From assembly GCA_949987565.1 (NCBI GenBank), contig OX465104.1, positions 23,399,757-23,463,756 on the forward strand: 64,000 bases of DNA. The letters are read 5' to 3'. The position numbers and the translations under genes were made by a program. The notes below the pieces were generated by a model. It did not search any database, had not been told where the DNA came from, and saw nothing but the letters and a program-made list of their open reading frames with translations. Source of the DNA: Luidia sarsii. Its lineage: Eukaryota > Echinodermata > Asteroidea > Paxillosida > Luidiidae. Shown in pieces: positions 12,282-24,400 of the stretch (positions are counted from its first letter, which is position 1; each line of letters starts with the position of its first letter).

Positions 12282-12352
12282 GTCACTTGTTGCTGTGGCG
12301 TGCTGCTTGGCAATAGTGCACAACTAAAAGGCACGCTGCAGTAACAAGTGAC
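12282..12352. other. 71-nt hairpin, pre-miRNA-like
   Basis: The arms GTCACTTGTTGCTGTGGCGT... and ...ACGCTGCAGTAACAAGTGAC pair over 22 consecutive positions (three G-U) around a 27-nt loop, in otherwise single-copy sequence. It could be a microRNA precursor or a tiny MITE relic. Expression cannot be judged. Confidence 0.4.
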
Positions 12353-13139
12353 ACTTTTTTAAAGTTTGGGCAATTTTTTTTTATTATACAGAGGCTAAGT
12401 GATCTAGCAACTACCAAAAAAAAGTTTAATTGAGTCAAAAATTAAGTTTAAGTTATTTTCCTCATAACCAATAGAAAAGGAACACAGGTTCCAAACACGG
12501 AATCTACGTATACGGCCTGTCACAACTTCCGGCGTGTTCTCCGCCCGTAAGCTGCGACAGGCCCTACATATCACAGCTCACGGTGGGTTCATTGTAAGTT
12601 GACATTTTGCAGTGCGTCGTGACGGGCTTTGTGGAGTCCAGCACTGAGCCACCAGTCTTGTGCAGGCCGCTTCATTTGCGCCATTTCTCTCTGGCCAGGG
12701 AGGCGTTCAAGGCCCCATTATATCTTTGACTGCAGGGGGGAATCACATGCTTCACGGGCCGGGCACAAGCCCCCAGATTTCACAGTCGATCTGCTGCAAG
12801 GGCAAACTCATCTGCTCCCCTGCCCCCCCATGTTGCCCTCTATCCAGGAGCCCTGCAGGCATTTTCTGACACTGCGCAGGAGGTTTGTGGCGTAACGTTG
12901 TCCACCCTGACAAGTGTCCATGCCCATTGAAGATGGACTTCCATAGCTCCTTTCCATGTCTTGTCTTTTTTTTTTATAATCTCCAATCGAAGCGTGGGTG
13001 TGTTAGTTTTCTGAGTCTGCCAGCGATTGATTCACTGACAGTCCCGCGAACAAAAGTCGGCAAGAGATTTGGAGGTTTGTTGCCGTCATCAGAATTGACA
13101 AGGCAGCTCCGTCTGCCGAGGTAAAGGAGGAACCGGAGG
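12353..13139. other. No gene seen
   Basis: Mixed sequence before the GATAAG minisatellite. Short overlapping ORFs (12629-12895) show no recognisable domain. Confidence 0.4.
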
Positions 13140-15335
13140 TGTAGGTGAAGATGGAGGAGGGGATGGAGGAGGAGATAAGGAGGAAGAAGAGATAAGGAGG
13201 ATGAGGAGATAAGGAGGAGGAGATAAGGAGGAGGAGATAAGGAGGAGGAGATTAGAAGGAGGAGATAAGAAGGAGGAGATTAGGAGGAGGAGATAAGGAG
13301 TAGTAGATAAGGAGGAGATAGAGAGGATGAGATAAGGAGTAGGAGATTAGGAGGAGGAGATATGGAGATTAGGAGGAGGAGATAAGGAGGGGGAGATAAG
13401 GAGGAGATAAGGAGGAGATAAGTAGGAGGAGATAAGGAGGAGGAGATAAGAAGGAGGAGATAAGGAGTAGGAGATGAGGAGGAGATAAGGAGGAAGAGAT
13501 AAGGAGGAGATAAAGAGGAGGAGATAAGGAGGAAGAGATAAGGAGGAGGAGACAAGGAGGATGAGGAGATAAGGAGGAGATAAGGAGTAGGAGATTAGGA
13601 GAAGGAGATAGGGATGAGGAGATAAGGAGGAGGAGATAAGGAGGAGATAAGGAGTAGGAGATAAGTAGGAGGAGATTAGGAGCAGGAGATTAGGAGCAGG
13701 AGATTAGGAGGAGATAAGGATGAGGAGATAACGAGTAGGAGATAAGGAGGAGATTAGGAGGAGATTAGGATGAGATAAAGATGAAATAATGAGGAGATAA
13801 GGATGAGGAGATAAGGAGTAGGAGATAAGGAGGAGATTAGGAGTAGGAGACAAGAAGGAGATAAGGAGGAGGAGATAAGGAGGAGGAGATAAGGAGGAGG
13901 AGATGAGGTGAAGATAAGGAGGAGGAGGAGATAAGGATGAGATAAGGAGGAGGAGATGAGGTGGAGATAAGGAGGAGGAGGAGATAAGGATGAGATAAGG
14001 AGGAGGAGATGAGGTGAAGATCAGGAGGAGGAGATAAGGATGAGATAAGGAGGAGATAAGGAGGAGGAGATAAGAAGGAGGAGATAAGGAGTAGGAGATG
14101 AGGAGGAGATAAGGAGGAAGAGATAAGGAGGAGGAGACAAGGAGGATGAGGAGATAAGGAGGAGATAAGGAGTAGGAGATTAGGAGAAGGAGATAGGGAT
14201 GAGGAGATAAGGAGGAGGAGATAAGGAGGAGATAAGGAGTAGGAGATAAGTAGGAGGAGATTAGGAGCAGGAGATTAGGAGCAGGAGATTAGGAGGAGAT
14301 AAGGATGAGGAGATAACGAGTAGGAGATAAGGAGGAGATTAGGAGGAGATTAGGATGAGATAAAGATGAAATAATGAGGAGATAAGGATGAGGAGATAAG
14401 GAGTAGGAGATAAGGAGGAGATTAGGAGTAGGAGACAAGAAGGAGATAAGGAGGAGGAGATAAGGAGGAGGAGATAAGGAGGAGGAGATGAGGTGAAGAT
14501 AAGGAGGAGGAGGAGATAAGGATGAGATAAGGAGGAGGAGATGAGGTGGAGATAAGGAGGAGGAGGAGATAAGGATGAGATAAGGAGGAGGAGATGAGGT
14601 GAAGATCAGGAGGAGGAGATAAGGATGAGATAAGGAGGAGATAAGTAGGAGGAGATAAGGAGGAGGAGATAAGAAGGAGGAGATAAGGAGTAGGAGATGA
14701 GGAGGAGATAAGGAGGAAGAGATAAGGAGGAGATAAAGAGGAGGAGATAAGGAGGAAGAGATAAGGAGGAGGAGACAAGGAGGATGAGGAGATAAGGAGG
14801 AGATAAGGAGTAGGAGATTAGGAGAAGGAGATAGGGATGAGGAGATAAGGAGGAGGAGATAAGGAGGAGATAAGGAGTAGGAGATAAGTAGGAGGAGATT
14901 AGGAGCAGGAGATTAGGAGCAGGAGATTAGGAGGAGATAAGGATGAGGAGATAACGAGTAGGAGATAAGGAGGAGATTAGGAGGAGATTAGGATGAGATA
15001 AAGATGAAATAATGAGGAGATAAGGATGAGGAGATAAGGAGTAGGAGATAAGGAGGAGATTAGGAGTAGGAGACAAGAAGGAGATAAGGAGGAGGAGATA
15101 AGGAGGAGGAGATAAGGAGGAGGAGATGAGGTGAAGATAAGGAGGAGGAGGAGATAAGGATGAGATAAGGAGGAGGAGATGAGGTGGAGATAAGGAGGAG
15201 GAGGAGATAAGGATGAGATAAGGAGGAGGAGATGAGGTGAAGATCAGGAGGAGATAAGGATGAGATAAGGAGGAGGAGATGAGGTGGAGATAAGGAGGAG
15301 GAGATAAGGATGAGATAAGGAGGAGATGAAGGTGG
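13140..15335. repeat. GGAGATAAGGA purine minisatellite with long-range duplication
   Basis: About 2.2 kb of A/G-rich units (GGAGGAGATAAGGA and variants). Long blocks recur: GACAAGGAGGATGAGGAG starts at 13551, 14136 and 14774, giving a higher-order period of about 585-640 bp in three copies. Nearly every unit holds GATAAG. Confidence 0.95.
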
Positions 15336-17699
15336 AGGAGAAGATGCAGGAGGAGGACGACGACCGTGAAGAGGCACAAGACGAAGATGAGCTTCTTTTT
15401 GCCAACAACAATCAGAGCTTGTCTTACGCCCAGAGAGGTTCCTTTTTTGAACCTCGTCTCTCCAGATCTGAAACTCGTCACACATGCATGAAAGTAGGGG
15501 GGAGAAAAAGTAGGTCTGCGCTGTCATTGACCAGGGTTGAGCATCCCCCTGCAAAGAAGCTCCATCTCTACCCATGCCTTATCAAGATGTGCCACTCTCC
15601 TTGCCTAGTAAAAGCCAAACAAAAACCAAGTTTGCCCACCAGGGGATCGGAAGTCAGTCGTGCTCCAAACAGGCTCCTTCTCTGTCCAGCTCCACGCAGC
15701 TTCTCTCATCAAATCTCACAACTAAATCTTGGGAAATGTTTCAGAGGGCTTGACCTAGACGCTTCCATCCCGGCAGGAGCTTTCTCAAAAAAAGGGGAAG
15801 AACCAAGAGTCGAGGAAGGAGTAGGAGGAGGGCGTGTGCGAGCGATGGGGTCTCGCTCTGCTTCCAAAGACCTCCTTCAAACACTGTGAAGTTATGTTCC
15901 CCGAAGCCGGACAGCGGTGGATGCATCACACACCGACCCCCACACTGTCCCGCAGGTGCACGCCGGTACGCCTCGATGGTGGTGCGGCCGATGCCAGCAC
16001 TCCAAAGGAGACGTCAGACTCGAAATCGCCACCTGGCTGCCCGAGCCCCTAACGTTTGGACATTGGGGCCGGCACAGAGCTAAACAGTCCACCTGACAGT
16101 CGGCTGCAAACGTACCGTGGGTCCGAAGTGGAGCGTGGCCCCTTCCGAGTTCTTCGGTCGACACGCAGAGTAGATAGATGACCCTAGCAGGGATCGTCTG
16201 TCGTAGGAGGTGCAGACGTGACTCGACACACCACGTCGCTCTGAACTCCCCCCACATTTTGATATTCACCGACGAGCGCGGCAAGCGAAGTAGGAGACGT
16301 TGTGGTAAATCCTCTCCCTCCCCCCCCCATGCAGCTGACACTCTAAAATAAATCAATAACCGAAGCCTAGTCATGCGTTTCTTAAGGGGTGGCTCTACAT
16401 GTTCCCACTTTAGTCAAGAATCTGGGAGGAGCCGTCTGGAGCGTATCTTTTGGACGGATTTGGGGGGGGTCCCAAAACTACAATAATGGCAAGTTGCACG
16501 TCTGCTCTTCTCTGAACCTCTTTCTTTCTCTCTTTCTCTATTTCTTCTTCTTCTTTTCGATACCCTGAATCTGAACACTAAGGGATTTGGCAGTGGTAAC
16601 TGTTTCTTGCCGAGGTGCCAACATTTCTGACCGGTCATTGGCCCGCGGGCTTCCCCCCTGTCCACGTCTTTGGGAGCGTAATGAGTGGTGTCACCCCATT
16701 GTCTAGAATGGCCGTGTGCATCCGCTTGACTAGGCATTTGGATAATCCGGCCTGAAGACCCTTTACTCTCTCCCCAAAAAGACCCGGGTGAGGATTGGTA
16801 GCCTCTTCCCTGTTATTTCTCTCACTCCCCCCCCCTGCTATGTATGGGTCGCAGTTTCACCTTCTTTCTGCCTCGATTAGCCAAGAAGAAAGCACCAACC
16901 AGAGATCTTAACAACGAAGGGTTTCTTTTCCTTATCTTTTCTTTTTTGTGGTGGTGGTGGTGGCGATGGTGGGGGGGGGGGTCAGGGAGGCCCCTAAATG
17001 AAGCTGGAATGCCGGCCTTGTCTTGCCCTCGTCTTCTCGCCTCGAGCCAGGAACTCAAATTGGCCGTAAATCCGATCCGAGATGTCAGCGATATCAGTCG
17101 TTGGCTGATGGGTGGGAGGAGAGGAAATCCCCTCCATCAATTTCTTTCTCTGTCTCCAATCCCGGCACTTCCTTTCTCCCCCCCCCCCTCTCTTCCCCCA
17201 CCTCTCTCTCTCTCTCTCCCCTGTCAAAGGCCTGTTTATTTTCATTTAGCGGCCGACTCTAACAGGATTTGAGCATCCCTCTCATTGTTCCACTCCGCGC
17301 TGCCACTTCTCCAAGGAGTCTCGACTTAACGCGGCATTCTTGTGCCTCTGTCCGCAACCATCAAAGCTTGCCTCACGATGAAACAAACTCTTTGAGCTCG
17401 GATGTCTTGAGCTCGCGCTGAGCTGGTAGTCTTGTGCACTTTTTCTTCGTCATGGAGGAGTCACAAAACTGCTTTACTCACCAGATAAAGAAGATCCATC
17501 TTGCAGACTCTCTGCCTCAGAACAAACAACGTCATGTTGTAAACTGCTCAACATTGCCTTAAAAGAGCATGATGTGAAGACGTGAATCTCAAACACTGAA
17601 AGAAGATTTTTTTTTTGAGAATTTTAGATTTAAAAAAAGAAGAAGCCATATCTCAATATTTTCTTTACAAAGTTCCCAGTCAGTTGTCAGTTGTATCTA
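15336..17699. other. GC-richer stretch, no supported gene
   Basis: Open frames at 15326-15889 (+) and 15892-16374 (-) are unrecognised. The first runs into a fragment of the foldback family (GACGCTTCCATCCCGGCAGG, 15757-15790), which argues against coding. Poly-C runs at 16318, 16827 and 17180 and a GGTGGTGGT run at 16950. Confidence 0.4.
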
Positions 17700-17882
17700 C
17701 AGTGGAACGTCGCTATAACAAACATCCGGGATCCATACAAATTGTTCGGTATAGTGGTCCTTCGTTATAGCAGTTGCGGCCACAAATTTTGTACACAAAA
17801 ATACAGGAGCCAAAGAGCTTGTTCGTTATAGCCGAATGTTCAGTCCATGTATAGCGGCGTTTGTTATAGCGACGTTCCACTG
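17700..17882. mobile_element. pogo/Tigger-like MITE, 183 bp
   Basis: Perfect 24-bp terminal inverted repeats beginning CAGTGGAACGTCGCTATAAC, flanked by TA on both sides (17698-17699 and 17883-17884). The CAGT start with TA duplication is typical of pogo-group elements. No transposase. Confidence 0.9.
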
Positions 17883-18189
17883 TACTTGAATTGTTGGATT
17901 GAATGTCGAAAAGTGGTGATTTTTTTTTTCATCTCATTTGCTTCCGTGGACATTTCTGCAGCTGCGGACATTATTGTTATTTTATTTTTGTTCTTGTTTT
18001 GATTTGTTTTGCTTTTTTTTTCGTCGCCATGCTCTCATAGAGTTTGTACTGGGTGATTTTCCAATAGCGCCATCACATCTTTTCTTGTCCAAACTTGGTC
18101 CAAGCAAATCTAATACCTCAGACGGTCATAAAAAGAAGGGTATCCTACACAATGTATCCTGACTTTTGGAAAATGTTCCGCTAGGTGCA

Positions 18190-18345
18190 AGATCCGATCA
18201 GATTGGACGGTTTGCACGGTGGGAAGACTAAGTAGGCGGTTTGCGGTGACACCATGTCTTAAGAAAAAGAGTGTGGCTCTGAAAAGAGCCGGTAACTCAG
18301 CTTTTCGGGTAGTGTGTACTCTGCCTGTAGTCAGGATTCCAACTA
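18190..18345 (-). mobile_element. Dispersed copy of 113-bp-unit element
   Basis: GGTTTGCGGTGACACCATG, then TGGCTCTGAAAAGAGCCGGT (stem-loop on the minus strand), then the linker GTAGTGTGTACTCTGCCTG. Confidence 0.7.
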
Positions 18346-19021
18346 TCATTGGTGTAAGATCAAAATCTAAGAATACAAATTGAGTGGGCCTGACATTCTG
18401 ATCCTAGCAGGACATTTCTAAACGGCAAAACTTCTAGAAATCTTGTTTTTTTAAAGACCAAATATGACTGTTGTATTTTTTAGAGTCCTAACAGATTAAG
18501 GATCAAGATCTCGCTCAGATAGTAATTCTTAACTGGCTTTTCAGTATATTCATGCAAGCAGAATTCAGCTCAAATATAACATCTGTTTTGTCATTTAAGT
18601 TCGTTCAACTTTGAAAAAAGGCCCCACTCAGTTTGAACAAATAAAATACTTGCAATTGAAACTGTTGCCCACATTAAACAAATCTTTGGGATAATAACAA
18701 GATTCTAAACAGGAACCCACCCCGAATTATTTGTCATTTTTGTAGAATGATCTGGGCCAAGGTCAGATGGTAGAATCCCTCAAAAGCCTCTGTAAGTAGA
18801 CCCAGACTTCCTGTGCCATCGGCGAACCTGGCATGTGTAGCAAAGCGTAGCTGCCACCGCCATTCATTTGCAATCACATCTCACCCACTTCCTTCTCAAA
18901 CTTACAGCAGATTGCCGACATTGGCCGTTAAGTTCGATTTTATTTATTTCAGTTTCGTTGCCAATCGAAAGCCATCTTTATATTGTTTAGGTTTTCTTTC
19001 CCTATGTGTGTTCTCTCTCTA

Positions 19022-19425
19022 GGCCTACCTTTTCCCCCTTCTCTCTCTCTCCTTCTCTCCCTCCCTCCCCCTCCTTCTCTCTCTCCTTCTCTCCCTCCCT
19101 CTCTCCCTCTCTCCCTCTCTCCTCTCTCCTCTCCTCTCCTCTCTCCCTCCCTCTCTCTCTCCTCTCCTCTCCTCTCTCCCCCTCTCCCCTATTTCTCTCT
19201 CTATCTATCTATCTATCTCCCTCTTTCTCTCTCCCTGCCTCCCCCTCTCTCTCTCTGTCTCTCTGTCTCTCTCTCCCTCTCTCTCTCTGTCTCTCTCTGT
19301 GTCTCTCTGTCTCTCTCTCCCCCCTCTCTCTCTCTCTCTCTCTATCTCTTTCTCTTTCTCTCCCCATGCCCCTCTCTCTCCCTGCCTCTCTCTCTCTCTG
19401 CCTCTCCCTCTCTGCCTCTCCCCTG

Positions 19426-19504
<79 letters not shown>

Positions 19505-19580
19505 ATCTCTCTCTTTCTCTATCTCTCTCTCTCTCTTTCTCTCTTTCTCTCTCTCTATTTTTTTCTTTCTCTCTTTTCAG
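19022..19580. repeat. TC microsatellite
   Basis: Pyrimidine-rich block ending in a near-pure (TC)n run at 19430-19502, about 1.7 kb upstream of the first visible septin exon. Confidence 0.95.
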
Positions 19581-19853
19581 GTCTTGCATACCTCAGCTTT
19601 ATATGGAAATTATACCTCCACATTAAAATCTTCCAAATATAAATATGATTAATAGTTCATTTTGGTTGTGTCTGTGTTGTGTGTGTGCTTTTCCTTTCTG
19701 TCGATATTTTCATGTGAATCTGAGGTGCACTGGGTGAACATTGAGAGCATTCATCTGCGGTGCAGAAGGTTGCTGGTTCGCATCCCACTCGGACCAGAAG
19801 CTGGAAAACCCTTTCAGTCCACCCAGCAGTGAATGGGTGCCTGGGTGTTGGGG

Positions 19854-20021
19854 GAACATTGAAAGGCAGTCAGGAAAGGAACTGGCCACCCTACCTTATC
19901 ATGCCATGGGAACATTGAAAGGCAGCCAGGAAAGGAACTGGCCACCCTACCTTATCATGCAGTGTGAACATTGAAAGGCAGCCAGGAAAGGAACTGGCCA
20001 CCCTACCTTATCATGCCATGG
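19854..20021. repeat. 56-bp tandem triplication
   Basis: Three head-to-tail units starting at 19854, 19910 and 19966 (GAACATTGAAAGGCAGCCAG). They are almost identical, so the expansion is recent. Confidence 0.9.
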
Positions 20022-20690
20022 CTTCATGAATGAGATTTTCTAATAAGGCACATCCCCTACGCTATAACAATCGTATGGGACATCTTTTATATTGATATTA
20101 TTTGAAATGTATTACTTTCGCTGTTAGAGTTACCGGCACTTTTCAGAGCCACACTCCCTCTTGCAAACTTTCCACAGTAATAATCCCTGGGAATTTTGGT
20201 TTTCAAATAAAGGAAATAAAGTGAATAGGTATTCATGGCTTATTTTATGCCTCATCTATAGTCTGCCATTGCAATGGATACAAACACGTTGCCATGTTCA
20301 TGTAGTACGTATACATGTAGCTGTACATGTTTGACATCAATATTTTGATGAATGTGATGTACATGTACACTGTACTATGATGTATGCTGGGGAAAGTCTT
20401 ATTTAATCTGGCAAAGCACTGAACATACTTTATTACACGTCTGGAATTTGGAAGGGCAAGCCTTCATGGAATTGTTTTTTTTTTTTTTTGTCATGCTGAA
20501 GTTATTTCTTTTCATTCTTCTATACATCTGTGTATATACATGTATGGTTTTGTGAAATTTATTTCTGAGTGTTTTTTCTTTAATATTCCCTTGGTTTTGT
20601 TTTAGGTTCATTTCTTGAATTTTTGTTTGTGATTTTTCATTGTTGGCAGGGGTCTGGTTTAATACATTGTTAGATGAAAGGTTTTTTTTA

Positions 20691-20873
20691 CGCAGTGGCT
20701 GTTGTTACGGCAGTCGTCCGTGCGGTTCCCTGACTTGATTGTATTTCGTCAGCATTGCAGGCTGGTTGAACCAGTCTATTAGCTGATAGTCTGGTTCCAA
20801 GAGCTAAACATCCTGAAAAATACTGTGAAGTCAGGGAACCACACGGACAACTGCCGTAACAACAGCCACTGCG
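20691..20873. mobile_element. MITE with ~46-bp inverted ends
   Basis: The ends start CGCAGTGGCTGTTGTTACGG and are complementary with two or three mismatches. No ORF; flanked by T/A runs. Confidence 0.85.
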
Positions 20874-21039
20874 TTTTTTTAACATTTGCATCTCCTTGAC
20901 AGCTACATCATAAGTATTAGGCCCTATTTGATATTGTCTAAAGATTAAGAATAGATAAAAAAAAAATTCTCCTCTAAATATGGTTTCCTGTATGGATCAA
21001 GGGTGATAAAGCAGGAGCACATTTTTATGTATATTAAAA

Positions 21040-21175
21040 GTATTTTAACCAGAGGTTACTGGTTCAAGTCCCGGTCCAGTCAAAATTTTCTTTGCCAATT
21101 TTGTCAAATTGTTACCAGTCAGTTTTGTCTTTGTTTGAAAACTTTTTTTCTAAAAAAAAATGAACAGTTTTTTTG
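21040..21175 (+). mobile_element. tRNA-derived SINE (family A), 5'-truncated
   Basis: The head fragment keeps the B-box-like GGTTCAAGTCCCGGTCCAGT, followed by the family body TTTTCTTTGCCAATTTTG and CCAGTCAGTTTTG. It lies 61 bp upstream of septin exon a. Confidence 0.75.
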
Positions 21176-21235
21176 TTTTAATTTGCCCTTTCCCTTAATG
21201 TTTGTTTCTTGGTTTTTTTTTTTTGTGGTCTGCAG

Positions 21236-21409
21236 GCGTTGTCAAATTTTCCGACTTTGTGTCCATAATGTCCGAGGCCATGGCCGAGTCCACCAACTGG
21301 GGTCGGCTGCAGACGGAGGTCAAAGGTTACGTGGGCATTGACACCATCCAGGAGCAGATCCGCAAGAAGGCGCTCAAGCGAGGCTTTGAGTTCAACGTTA
21401 TGGTCGTTG
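21236..21409 (+). CDS. Septin exon a (pre-P-loop, alpha-0 region)
   Basis: The acceptor is a long T-rich tract ending in TCTGCAG, and the donor is G|GTGCGT. The exon encodes VVKFSDF through NVMVVG and ends in phase 1 inside the P-loop Gly codon. The Met codons at 21268 and 21280 (the latter in a GCCATGG context) could serve as starts if an alternative transcript began here. The strong acceptor makes an internal exon more likely. A better-looking donor, GTGAGT, lies 4 nt downstream, but using it would break the P-loop frame. Confidence 0.88.
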
Positions 21410-24400
21410 GTGCGTGAGTCGCGTCGCAACTTTCTTTGCTTTTCTTGTAGATTGCACCAGGGCCATTCTAATTAGTCAAACTAATGAAACAGGGAAATGA
21501 TACCGTGTGTTGTTTCAGAGAGCGTGGTAGGTACATCAATTTGTGCTCTTCATATGACGTGGAATTTTTACTTGTTATTCTGAGATTGTTTTTAGGGTCA
21601 AAGGTCAATATGATTGGTCGTGTGTGTGTGATCGTCACGCAGGATCTTGCAAAGCCTTTGAATTCTTAAGAGGTAGAATAATCGTTACTTTAACACGCAT
21701 GCATTTAAGAGAAAAAAAATCATGCAAAATCGCCAAAAACAAGGCTGAAAAGCCACTCAAGGTTAAGGGCTCGAGAAAGACGGAGATAGAGAGGGACTTA
21801 GGAAGGCTGGAGATAGGAATTAACATTCCTTTAAAAAAAAGAAGGCAAGATCGTAGGCAGGGGGAAAGCAAGAACTGAGAAGGAAATTCCAGATGGAGGC
21901 AGAACGAGGGAAGAAGCTGTTCTGATACATTATAGATCTATGAGTAAGAAAACAACAATGAATACATGTAGGAATGATATATCTGACAGGTGGTTTTGAA
22001 GTATTTTTTAGACTAGTTGACTATTTGGGAGGCCACCATCTAAGGGCTGGGTAGCTCAGATGGTAAAGAGCGCCAGTACGCAAAACCAGAGGTCGCAGGG
22101 CTCAAATCCTGGCTATGCACACCTTCTGCTCTCCAGGGTCCAGCGGACTGGGCAAGTCCACGCTAGTCAACACCCTCTTCAAGGCCAAGGTCAGCCGGAG
22201 GTCCTGCATGGCCTCTGAGAAGGATCCCGCCCTCATCATCCCCAAGACGGTGGAGGTCCAGTCCATTAGTCACGGTGAGGCTTTCCGAAATACCCGGCGG
22301 TCCCGAAGACCAGGGCCCAATTTCATAGAGCCGCTTAAGCGTGAAAATCCGCTAAGCAGAAAAAATGTAAGCAGGATTACAAATTGCCCTGCGGTTTGAT
22401 GTTCATTGCTTCTGACTTGTATTCCACTCTTCTTTGCTTAGCATGAAACAATAATGAAGTTTGGGTTGGCACGGGGATTCTGTGGCTCATGACTTTTTGT
22501 GCTTAAGCCTGTTTTGGCGCTTAAGCGAATCTATAAAATTGGCCCGAGGGGCCAATTTCATAGAGCCGCTTAAGCGCCAAAATTTGCTTAAGCACAAAAA
22601 CTCACGATTCATAGGATCCCCTTGCCAACTCAAACTCCACTTTTCTTCCATGCTAAGTAAAGAAGAGTGGAATACCAGTCAAAAGCAATCAACATCACAT
22701 CGCAGTGCTGTTGGTAATCCTGTTTACACAAGGAGGTGTTTTCCTGCTAAGCAGATTTTCACGCTTAAGCAGCGATATGAAATTGGGCCCTAGAGGGACC
22801 CAAGTTCATACCGCCGTGAGAAATCTCCTCCCTGGTTAAAACAAGTTTGCCAGCAAGTAGCGAGTTTCACTTAATGCTTGCTGTGCCTTGACTGGCAGTC
22901 CAACATGTGTTGCTTTGCGTGAAACTCAAGTGGAACTTTGGTTGGCAGCCAGATTCCATTTAGGAATGGGTTTGTAGTATCGTATCACCTTGCCAACCAA
23001 AACTTCACTTTTTGTTTTCATGCTAAGTAAAGAAGAGTAGATATGTCATGATGTTTGCGTCGAGGAGAATGTAATTCAATGAGGTTTTGCACTTGCTCGA
23101 CGTGATAAACACTGAAGGCTCAGTGCTTTGCCCGGTGCCTGATGAAAATATTTCAGGCAGCTCGAATTCTTTGTACGGACGTCTTAACCAAAGCACTGAG
23201 CATTCAGTGTTTATCACGTCGAGCAAGGGCAAAACCTCATTGAATTACATTCTCCTCGACTCAAACATCATGACATATCTATGATACAACGCGGTACCTG
23301 CCGCTATACATTATTTGAACCACCACATGACCTCGACCAGCTCAGTGGTCCAGTGGTTAAGACGTCCGTACTAGAATTAAGACGTCCATACTAGAATTCG
23401 GGAGTCGCGGGTTTGGATCCCACCTGAGCTGCCTGAAATATTTTTATCAGGCACCGGGCAAAGCACTGAGCACTCAGTGTTTATCACGTTGAGCAAGGGC
23501 AAAACCACATTGAATCCAAGAAGAGTAGTCAAAAGCAATTGAAATCACATCGCGGTGCGGTTTGTACTCCCGTCAACACAAGGGAGACTTTTCTTGCTCA
23601 ACCAATGAAATTGGGTCCTGTTACCGACCTTTCGGGTTTTTTTTTAACGGCAGAGAGCGCGCAGTCGAGGGATTGCGCAGAGCACAACTGTCCCCACACC
23701 CAAGCTCCCGTCCAGTTTTGGCGCGGTTTCTTTTGTTTTACTTCGTAATGTTTGTGAAATCTGTAGTCTGGCCCATCAGCATTGTGCCTTGCCCACTGTG
23801 TAGGGGGTTCTGGAGACTAGACTAGCTGTGTCTCCCCCCCCCCAAGAAAAAAAAAGTAGTGAACATGCAGCAGACACACTTGAGTAGAACGGCAATGCAT
23901 TGCCCTGACCTTTATCAAGCCGCAGGTATAGATCCGTCCCGTATACGTCACCATCCCCTCAAAGGCCCACCACCTGTTACAGTCAGACTGAATTAATATT
24001 CACGGCCGGGGCTTGCTGTGGCTCTCTGAGGGTTTCTCCCATCTCTGACTCACTGTCCACACTCCGCACAGTAATGGGGCCGGGGGCTGTCACTCGTTCG
24101 TCCTCATGACTCAATCCTGGGAGGGAGGGTTCATTGAAATGCAGGGGCCCAATGCTATTGAACTGGGTTATTGAAAGAGGTACAATTAGGTGAGATTGAA
24201 TCCCTTTTTCACATGGTGGGGATCATACAGTAACTGTAGGGTCAGTTTGCATGGGTTTGGTTCAAGATTCCCCCAACTGAATGATATACTAGGGCTGTTT
24301 TCACAAATAATCGCGATTCAAGAAACAGGTTTTTTGCTTGCGTTCACACAGACCCATCCAACAAAATTGCGAGCCGATTGTGGGTAGCAGTATAGTGCTC

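Noticed and set aside
13280..15575. Leu/Ser/Pro repeat ORFs on the minus strand
   Set aside because: By-product of the GATAAG minisatellite lacking stop codons in one frame.
15326..15889. 187-residue + strand ORF with acidic N-terminus
   Set aside because: Its start lies in the minisatellite and its later part translates a foldback-repeat fragment.
15892..16374. 160-residue minus-strand ORF as a gene
   Set aside because: No recognisable motif, no splice context, Cys/Arg-rich composition typical of chance frames in GC-rich DNA.
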